Assembly: GCA_023374025.1 (NCBI GenBank)
Contig: SIJG01000072.1
Span: 518,332 to 582,331, forward strand
Reading direction: 5' to 3'
DNA: 64,000 nt
From: Heterodera schachtii
Lineage: Eukaryota; Nematoda; Chromadorea; Rhabditida; Heteroderidae
A program made the translations under genes and the position numbers. Under the pieces are notes generated by a model. It was not told where the DNA came from. It was given only the letters and a program-made list of their open reading frames with translations, and made no database searches. Positions 54,738 to 64,000 of this stretch are shown piece after piece; position 1 is the first letter of the stretch; the number at the start of each line of letters is the position of its first letter.

Positions 54738-57700
54738 GCGTTCAGAAAAAAAAGTATTCAAAAAATTTATAAAACTATTCAATTTTTTATGTATGAAAAT
54801 GACTGTAAATTGTTTTTCGATTCTCTATTTAATTTAATTTATCATTATTTATTAATAATTGTCTTCTTTCTTTGTTTAATTTTTGTTTTAAATTTTTAAA
54901 ATTTAAAAATATGTTTTTGTCTATGTTTTCAAATTCAATGTTTTTTATTAAATCCATAAAGTTTTAACTTAAATTCCCAAGCATTATTTTAATTTTTATT
55001 TGACCAATTGAAAAGAAAATAATTATTATACGAATAATATTCCAACCTGAATATTTCTTGTTTGTTTTCACAATAACAAATAATTTTATCTATATATCAA
55101 ATTAGCTTTTCTTGTGCTCCTCGTAAACTAATATTTAATTGTTTTGGTAATTTTCACTAGTAGCATGATGGCGGGGTCTATTTCATTCCCATTGGATATA
55201 AATTTAGATTTTATTTTCTCATTTAAAGCTATATACTTCTTTAATTATAGCATTTTTAAGTAATTGAAAAATTTGATTTAAATTTGTGACACTTTCTTTT
55301 ATTTTTCCCATAATTTTTTGATATTTTTTTGGCGTATGATAATTTGAGAGTATATAATTATTCATTTATTTTTAAGGAATTTATTTTTGATTATATCATT
55401 TAATTTTTGAAAATTCAAATTAATCATACAGCAAGTTTTCTTTAATAAATTATGTTATTTTATGTTTGAAGGAAATTAATCGAAGCTTTATAGATTATTT
55501 AAATCTCATGTGTATTTGTAGGTCGAATTTTTATTTTTATTATAAGAAAACGAAATTTTAAACCATGAAAATTTTGTTTAATTAACTGTGTGTTTGTCAT
55601 CTAATTGTTTCTCATTCATTTTATTCATTATTAAATATATTTGTAATTAAATCATATTTTATCGTATATTTGTCTAAATCGTTCTGGATTCATTTATAAT
55701 ATTCTTTGTTATTTTTTGTTATTTATATAGCGACATAATACGATTTAAAATACTTTAGGTCAATATTCATATAGATATAATAATTAAACGTTATCATAGA
55801 ATTAATAAAAAAAATTTTAGTAGAATTGCAATTTTTAAGTTGACTTTTGTTAATATACATAGCAGATCAATTTCATAATCAATTTTTATGGTTTTAAATT
55901 ATTAAAATGATTGCTCTTTTTTATTTGATTGTAATGTATAAAAGTCAAAATTAATTAGAAATTATTTATTGTTTCACATAATTATTATTACATGCATTTA
56001 TTACTGCTTTGTATTTATAGATTTTTTTTCTGTTTCTTGCGGTTGAAGACTTGATATTCAAATGACGAGTTGCTTCGCATTCATTATTTTTCATTTTCTT
56101 GTAATTTTGAAAAAAAAATTGTAATTCATATTGTTATTTTAAATTTTTACTTTAAAACTCCTGGAGAATTATTGTATGTTATAATTAATTTAGTTTTGCT
56201 TACATTTGAATTTTCGATAAATTGCAACTGTTTAAAGATTTTATGTTTTATGTCTTGGATTCCTGCAAATTAAAAAAATTATTTATGTTTTTACATTGCT
56301 GGATAAATAAATAAAATATATTTATAATCAATTTATATATGTCCACATTTGGTATGCTTTTAACGATTTTACCATAAATATTTTTTTAAAAATTTATTTC
56401 ATATCTTTTAAATTAATATAATAATAAATTTTGGTGATATGCTTTAATTAAAATTCATGCTCAGAGAACCGTTTTACCCGTTCTGTTTTTATTTTTAAAG
56501 ATTATTTAACAATTATTTCATATTATATTTTATGACGAATTTAATAAAATAATTTTTTTTTTCTAAGCAAAAATTATTTTTATTTTTTAAACGTAAATAA
56601 TAAATAAATTGGGTTTATTAATATTTTTATTTATTTGTTAGGTAATCGAGATAAATATATTCTGAAAGTAAAAATTTCAGCTTTTATAGCTCTCTAAAAC
56701 AATTTTTTTGCTAATTTTTAATCAAATCTTTTTTTTTTATGTTCACCTTAAGAATAAAGTAAGGTTTTCATTATTTATTTTCATTATAATGAACTAGAAA
56801 TATTTTAGAAAATCAATTAAATAAATTGCTGTCGCAATTTAATTATTTCATTTATTTTCGGAATTATTTTGTTGGGATTCTTAATTCAAGCATATTAAAT
56901 TCTGTATTTGTATTTTTGGAAAACGAAGATAAATAGATATATGCATATGTTAATTTATCAGGATTCACATATGGCATACATGTTTAACGATAGAGCCATG
57001 AATATTTCTTTAAAATTTATTTAATGTATAATAATAAGCTTTAATCAAATTCATGCTAAAAATCCATATAATAAATTTTATTTTTATGAATTTGCATTTT
57101 ATTCATCTCTTTATTACACTTTCTCGGTGCTTCCCCTTGTCCGAGTACCAAAATTATTTTCTCCGTTGCAATGTTATTAATAATTATATTGTTTCTGTTT
57201 TCCAATATTTATATCTTATTTCACATATTTTCAAGTTATAGTCATTTAATCCACTTGGTAGCTTTTTTATTTAAAATATTTTTTGTTTTATTTTATTTTA
57301 ATTAGCACAGTAAATTTCTGTTTGCTAAAATGATTTTTATATGTTCAATTTAATAATTTCCATATCTTATATGCGATTTCCAAAAAAAATCCTAGCTTGC
57401 CTTAAAATCGCAAAAATTTGTAATTTTTGGTGAAACTCTGTTAAAGTGCACTCAAATTTTCAAAATTTTCTCCGACGATGCCAATAGCACCGCCGGCCCC
57501 CGGTTCCAAAAAAGTTTTTTGGAAAAAACGCTGTAAAAAAGCATTTTTCAAAGTGCAAAAATTTGGCAATTTTGGTGAAAAAAATTTATTGATTTTTTTG
57601 AAATATTAAAAAAAATCTAATTGACCCGAATCACGAAAAAACTTGTTTTATAATAAATTCTTAGATTATGCAATTATTTATTTAATTAGTTTTATTTAAT

Positions 57701-59000
57701 TATTATTTGTTTTTTCAGTTTATTTAATATTTATCTAGTTATAAAATTAATAATGTTTATCCGCAGTACAAATTTTCAATACATAAAGTATTTCATAATT
57801 TAAAATTAGAATATTTTTCTTTGTTAGTTAATTTTAATCTTGATATCTTCACCGGACTTAAAATCAAAAATGTTCCTCATTTCTTGTTAATTTTAAATAT
57901 TTTCTATTTTATTTATTTTTGCTGTTTAATATTGTATTTTTTTCTTTATCTTTTAAAAAATTATTTTCTGTTTTTCCTTTTAATCTTGATGTCTGCGGGA
58001 AAACCCACAATCTCCCACTATTGATTCTGAAGGTGTTTATCCTTAAATCGGTAAGTTTTAATAAATAAATAAATTATTGCAAATACATTTTATAATTATT
58101 TATTAATTGTTTATTAACCAATATGAACCAATAAAAAATATTTTGCATTATTTAAAATTTTTTTGAATCTTTATAACCTTCATTGTTTGTTTATGTTTGT
58201 TAATTTTTTAAGTCGAAGGTAACTTGCATTCTTTAAGATTTATTTATCCACGCAGCAATGTACTTTGTCGCCATTAGTGTGGCGCCATATAAGCTTACGT
58301 ATGCTTTTTGGTGTAAAGATTGCTAAAACAAATAATCTTTAATTTATTAAAAAAATAATTTTATTAAATTTAATTTAATAAACTCATCCAATGTTTATGC
58401 TTTTATATTTTAATTCATTGTTTGAAATTCATATTTAACTTTAAAGGAATGTCGAACATGGCAATAGTTTTTTGTTTAAAATTTTTAAAGCTTTATAAAA
58501 ATATTTGTATCTTTTTATCTTTATTAAATAAAAATTTTTGCATTTAATTTTTTATTCCAATTTTCGTAATTATCTCTTTAACGAAAAAGTTGAATTGAAT
58601 TTAATTATAAAAATATTTTATCAAATTTTATTATTTACATAAATTTTACTGCTTCTTATTTTTTATTTGTTTTTTCTAGTTAACAATAATATATATTAAA
58701 ACGAATTTATATATTGCAAATTTAATGTTAAGTTTCCTTTTATTCAAATTATTATATAAAAATTCGGCTATTTTTTGTTTAATTATTAATAATTTAGTCG
58801 TTGCTTTACTCTTTATTCCCGAAGGAACTAGTATTATATTCGATTTATTTCAATATTTTAGCTATAAATACTCAAATATTTAATTTAAATTTATCATTTG
58901 CTTTGGGAAAATACATGCTCAAAGAAGCACTCCGTTTTTTTCTATTTATTTTATGAGTTGTATATTTTGATTCTTCTATGAAATGCTATTTTAAAGCTAT
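54738..59000. other. AT-rich block continued, no gene seen
   Basis: Same composition as 49229-53418. The phrase TTTAATCTTGAT[G/A]TC occurs at 57831 and 57977 (also 53369, and a variant at 61197), often after TTTTTCC. TTCATGCT.A..GA phrases recur at 56453, 57048 and 58912. A GGCGG-type palindrome lies near 57470-57500. No conserved frame. Confidence 0.55.
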
Positions 59001-60027
59001 ACTGTGTTAATTTAATATAAGGACACCCTATTTTTTGTTAGTTTGACCACTTCCCATGAACCGATCGAGTTTAAATTTTAACTGAATGTAGAAATTATGA
59101 AAATATTAAGAATCTAACAGTGACAAGACGAAAGGAAGTCGGAAATTCTACGAATTTTTTTTCAAATTGGGGTATTAATTAAATATAAGGACACTTTTTT
59201 CAGAAGGCTGTAACTTTTTGAGTTGAGCATTAAAAAATCTGAAAAAATTTATTTAAGCTTAATTTTTGTATTGATCAAAAAACTCATTTGCAACAAAATG
59301 ATACTCAGAAATTTTTATAAAAAAATTTCTAGGGGGTTGGAAAAAATTTTTCGTGAAAAACCATTAAGGCTATCTGTAAGAGAATAAAATTCTCTACAAA
59401 ATGGGCTCTGGATGAGGGCTCTACGCCGCGTCTCCGCTGAGGCGCGTTTGGTTAAATATCAACAACCAAAAAAATGACCAATTTTAAGCCATTTTCCTTC
59501 ATTTTTGAGACATCCATATTTAATCAAACGCACTTCAGTGGAGACTTGCATTAGAGACATTATCCAAATGCCGTTTTGTAGAGAATTTTGTTCTCTTTCT
59601 GTTAGTCGTATTCATCTTCTATGGAACATTTTTCCCAACCCCCTAAAAAAATTTTTTCGAATTTACTCAGATTTTAGCATTTTTTCACCCGCAAAAATTT
59701 TGTGTTAATAAAAGACATATTTCTGTTCGCAAAATAAACCGAAATGTGAATAAAGATTTGTTCTTTCTTATTTAGCTTGTTTTATCAGTTTCTTTTTGGT
59801 AGTTGCTGAGATTTTTCTCTGTTTTCCAAAGTGTCCTTATATTTAATTAATACCCCAATTTGAAAAAAAATTCGTAGAATTTTTTCCGACTTCCTTTCGT
59901 CTTGTCACTGTTAGATTCTTAATATTTTCAGAATTTCTACGTACAGTTAAAATTTCAACTCGATCGGTTCATGGGAAGTGGTCAAACTAACAAAAAATTG
60001 GGTGTCCTTATATTAAATTAACACAGT
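59001..60027. mobile_element. 1-kb fold-back element, possibly Tc1/mariner-derived
   Basis: Arms of about 190-200 bp start ACTGTGTTAATTTAATATAA and are inverted at the other end. Both contain CCATGAACCGATCGAG (or TCGATCGGTTCATGG), GACAAGACGAAAGGAAGTC and AATTAAATATAAGGACAC. The inside again pairs (GAGAATAAAATTCTCTACAA with TTGTAGAGAATTTTGTTCTC), so nearly the whole kilobase folds on itself. TA-containing flanks hint at a TA target, but this is not certain. No transposase. Confidence 0.65.
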
Positions 60028-63000
60028 GTATCATTCAATTTTACTCCCCAAATATACCGCGAAAATAATGATAAAATGAAAAAGTTTATTATGAATTAAT
60101 CCACCAGAAAATTAATTTATTTATTATCATATAAATTGAAATTTAATGAAATAACTTTTATTTTCAACAAATTTTATATTTTTTTTATGATTACGCAATT
60201 TATTTTTACCTAGTTTTTTATAATTTTTCTTTTGTGAGTTTAACTAATATATGTGGAAAAACTGTTAATATATTTTTTTTTAAATTAAAATTCATGTTTA
60301 TTATTCATTAATAAATTTAATATAGTTTCAAACATATTTTCTTTTTATTTAGGGTATAAAAATATAGTGAAATACACGTTTTCGAGCAAGCAATTACACT
60401 GGGACAAAACGGAACAGCAGGCGAGGAACCTTATAGTCATATTTGTTTATTAAAATGAAAATAACAATAATTATATAAATATTCAACTATTTCATGTTGC
60501 ATATTTATAACAAATTGATGAAAATTTTAATTTTGTTTAAATAGCATTATATTTTTAATCATATTTCAATTAAAGCATTTTTTAAATTTTAATATCACTG
60601 TGTTTAATTTTGAAAAGTTTTTAGTTTTTTATTCTCAACATTATTTTAGTAAAATAGTAATTATAAGTTCTTTTTTTAAATATATCTTTTTTCATAAAGT
60701 TCTATGATCGCGAAGACCGCGACGAATTTATTTAATGGGACAAAGTAATAGTTACGGTATTTATTTATTTATTTAAAATTATTCACATGTATTCCAAATT
60801 TAACTTTGGGAAGAAAGCTTTTCTCGCGCGACGCGCCCGGCTTTGTTTTGAGATCCCTCTTATTCCCCCGGTGTTGGGTAAGTTATTATTTTTCTCATTC
60901 ATTTTCAATTATTAATTTCTTTACGTCAAAATATAAATTTTTGAATTTTTTATAGCATTTATTATTTACACATATTAATTTTTTTAATTTAAAATCATTT
61001 AGATGAGTTAAAATATTAAGTCTAGAAATAAATTGGAATAAAAAAATAATTCACAAATAATATGGCTTTCATCTTTTGTTTATTATTTTAAATTGAATGA
61101 TTCTTTATTAATTAGATCTTATTGAAACATTTTTTATTTATAATGCTTTTAATAGTATATTTTATATGTATCTTATATTAAATTATTTTCTATTTTTCCT
61201 TTTAATCTTGGCATCTTACACGATTTCGAACTTTTTCATAATAACCTTTTTTGGTTTAGTTTATTTCTAACGTCGTTTTATTTAATAATTTAATATATTA
61301 TAATCAAATTTAATATTGAAATTGTCTATATTTTATTTAATTAGCTTTTTCATTAAAATTATTTTCTACATATTAAATAATAATGATTTTGATTAAAAAT
61401 TTTTTATTTTTTAAATTTTTAACTAATTTCGTCAATAGCTTTAAATCTTTGTCCGAAAACATAGATACCGTATTTGCTCTAATTATCCCCCAATCTCCAT
61501 TAATCCCCCAATCTCCAATTATCCCCCAGTCTACGAGGAGGTTGAAAAATAATCCCCCATGGGGGATAATTAGAGCAAATACGGTATACTTTTTTTCGAA
61601 AAAACGCAGATAAATTTCAAATCATTATTTCAATTAATTGCATATTATACATGACCACTTAAAATGTTAAGATGTTTTATTTAAAGTTATTTAATTCTGT
61701 AATTTAATCATTATTTAATTTTCTTTTAATTGCTGTTTGGTTTTTAATTATATTTCTTCTAATTTTGCTTAGTTTATTTCTTTTTTAATTTTTTAAAATA
61801 ATATTATTTTTAATTTATATTAATGGACTGCTATGATTTAAATTTTAGGTTTTTCCATGTTGTCGACCTCATAAATATCCTTTCATGCATTGCGAGCACA
61901 AATGACTGAGCTGCAAAGTTAAAGTTGCTTTGGATTTTATTTTTTCAATATACTTTTTAAAAATTTTTTATTACGTATCTTGTGAATTCTAATTTATATT
62001 TTTAACTTTTGAACAAAAATATTTTAAAAAATTATTAACCTAAGTTTTTAACAAAGCATTTTTTTTACTCAATTTTATCTTTTTATTAACACAAAATTAT
62101 TGCAATATTTCCAAAAATACTTAAATAATAACGAGTTTATATTTAAATTTTGTTTATTTAATTCCAATGTTTAACAATTCAAGATTAAATTTAATTTATT
62201 TTGAGCAATTGAACCAAAAATTTCATTTTTTGGGTTATATTCTTCTTCATATTTTAATTTTTGTAGCCTTGCAAGATTTGCGCCCATTCACCGGCCGGAA
62301 AGACTCATCAGGCACAAGTATTTATTTGCGTTACCGTTTTCATTTTAAAGTTTGAAACAAATTCGTATTTAAACTATTTAATTAAATTAATTCCGAAGAT
62401 CTCCAAAATAATTTTTCTTTTTTATGTATACTAATATATAATAATTTGGAGTGTTTTCGAAGTTTTAATTTTTGTCATTTTATATTCGTATTGTTTTGTT
62501 TGCTTTAGTTATTTTAAATTTATTATTTTTCTTATTAATCTTTTTTATTTCGAGCATTTATTAATTTCTAATGACAAAAATTTATTCTCTTAAAACAGTT
62601 TATTTCATTTCTCAACATTTTTCCTTTTTAATTTTCTAATGTTCAAAAAAATCATTTAGATTAAATAGTACTAGCTATACTTTATATATAACATTTTCTT
62701 CGTAATTAAATTCCTTGCAACGATAATGAGTAGAATGCCCGAAAAGTTTAGAAATTATTATTTTATTTAAATATATAAATAAACCTATTTAATAAACCAA
62801 AAATAAATTCAATTTTTCTGTAAATTTAATTTTTTATTGTCATTAAATTTAATAATAATTTGTGAATATTAATTTATAAGAAATCATTTTTTGAAATTAA
62901 AAATTTATTTTTTCTTTGAATTTTTTATTGAATTTATTTTAAGCAACATAAATAAATTTAATGCAGAATAAACCTTAACCAATAAAATAATTTAAATCTC

Positions 63001-64000
63001 TTTTAAATTTTTTTAACTAATGAATTTTAAAAATGGCAGGGTTTCATTTTCTGTTGGTGGGGAGGGTGCGTAAATCATTTTTAATGATATTAATTGTTTT
63101 TATGGGTTAAATAAATGTATAGTTTAATTATTCTCTTGTGTAGAACCTCATATACTTTTTCGTGGTCAAATTCTTCCGCAGTAAAATTTTGGTTAATATT
63201 TTCAAGTTTATTGGTTTAAAAAACGAAATTTTATATATGTTTTATAATAAAATAAAATTAAATACAAATGATCTCGAAGTGAATAATAATAATTTTGAAC
63301 TGTATTTTTGATTTAATTTCTATTGCATGTGTAGATTTTATAATTTTTTATTCGCGAAATAGCGAATTAATTGATCACATGTTTAATTGGATCGACGATC
63401 ACCTCGTAATGATTCAAAGAATTTTAAATAAAAACACTTGGCCGACCTTCTTCTTGTTCCCAATTTAATAAGTAAAAAATTTTATATTAAAATTAAATAA
63501 ATTAAGCTTACTAATCACTTTTGTTCAATGAAGTTTTTTTTAATGTTTTAAATTCTTTATTTTGATAGCTTTTGACAAGTTCTATAGCTTTGTGATTTTT
63601 TATAATTTTTTTAAAACCGGAATTAGTAGCGGTACGAAACTCAAACAGAAATAAAAAAAAATAAAATAAAAATCGTATTCATTTTTCTAAATTATAATTG
63701 TAATAAACATATAAAATTCATCGTATTAATTTTACATTTTCAGTGGTATCCCATTATACGTATTGATGGTTATTGATCTCATACTGGATTCTGTCAGTCC
63801 AATAATTAAATTATTTTGTCAATCACTAGCTTTTTTGTGGAACGCCCACACTGAGCTTTTTTGTGGAACGACAACGACCTAGCACCGAAAGAAAGGGCTT
63901 CAAATTGATACAAATAAAACAGCGAATTATTGTAATTTTGTAGAAAAAAATCTTTTTGAATGGTCCCGAAATGCTCATTTTGTTAACTTTTAATTTTGCT
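60028..64000. other. AT-rich block to the window end, no gene seen
   Basis: Still T-biased and very AT-rich. Notable islands: GCAATTACACTGGGACAAAACG (60390), TCTCGCGCGACGCGCCCGGC (60821), GATCGCGAAGACCGCGACGA (60706), and two direct repeats of AGCTTTTTTGTGGAACG near 63829 and 63855. The short element at 61465-61587 lies within. Nothing reads as a gene. Confidence 0.55.
61465..61587. mobile_element. Miniature inverted-repeat element, ATTATCCCCC family (second copy)
   Basis: The ends ATACCGTATTTGCTCTAATT and AATTAGAGCAAATACGGTAT are perfect inverted repeats. The interior has three AATTATCCCCCAATCTCC-like units and GAGGAGGTTGAAAAATAATC, shared with 6684-6812. The outer arms differ between the copies while the core is conserved. 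Confidence 0.65.

Noticed and set aside
54483..54837. Overlapping frames rich in K, T, E, N or F, S
   Set aside because: They translate the ACCGAAAA arrays of the hAT-like element.
49229..64000. Mitochondrial or bacterial insert as the cause of the AT-rich block
   Set aside because: No rRNA, tRNA or protein gene typical of either is visible; all frames are closed and several nuclear-type elements are embedded.

Overview
The window looks like nuclear DNA of a plant-parasitic nematode, most likely a cyst nematode (Heterodera/Globodera group). The evidence is AT-rich sequence, short GT-AG introns ending in TTTTAG or TTTCAG, and a dense array of one F-box-like gene family. Members of that family carry the phrases WICxDVWxDILPFFDRPQLGLK, YIDHSVIAFLRAN, IWPIFAPNIR, SKWLHTP.KDGQPKRL and FELVNxRTNEKLTL, which I recognise from large expansions in cyst nematodes. 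The species call is inference.

Region 1 (1-33.7 kb) is an F-box-like gene cluster broken up by transposon debris. Three copies look intact (1388-3353 +, 16159-17758 -, 21827-22963 +). At least nine others are frameshifted, truncated or reduced to tail exons. The standard model has five exons: an N-terminal exon (either a 42-45 codon MA(S/P)P-type exon or an 11-nt micro-exon), a DVW...NKIRFK exon, a YIDH...KEV exon, a FELVN...CIG exon and a short PLSPP tail. Several pairs are divergent around a shared promoter. In four copies exon 2 carries an inverted-repeat element that appears to be spliced out as an intron. A 2.89-kb unit (27947-33729) is present twice in tandem, nearly identical. Its end coincides with the start of the next region.

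Region 2 (33.7-49.2 kb) is the most interesting part: a 15.5-kb element with terminal inverted repeats of about 300 and 346 bp, each built from 53-bp tandem units. It carries 14 predicted genes, all on the + strand. They include an intact 1,304-codon family-B DNA polymerase of the Polinton/Maverick/adintovirus type, split by 25 introns of 39-44 nt (one inside the catalytic YSDTDS codon run). Two small genes resemble the C-terminal zinc-ribbon OB fold of RPA1. There are also two small membrane proteins (one with a PPxY motif), an AT-hook protein, a long proline-rich protein, and three tandem helical paralogues, one of them secreted. I see no integrase, capsid, FtsK-type ATPase or Ulp1-type protease, so it is not a standard Polinton. 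It is best described as a virus-like self-replicating element adapted to host splicing.

Region 3 (49.2-64 kb) is extremely AT-rich and T-biased on the + strand, with no convincing gene. It holds inverted-repeat elements (51.7, 53.4, 59.0 and 61.5 kb) and small GC-rich islands. The F-box cluster does not resume, so the right border of the 15.5-kb element is also a sharp change of composition.
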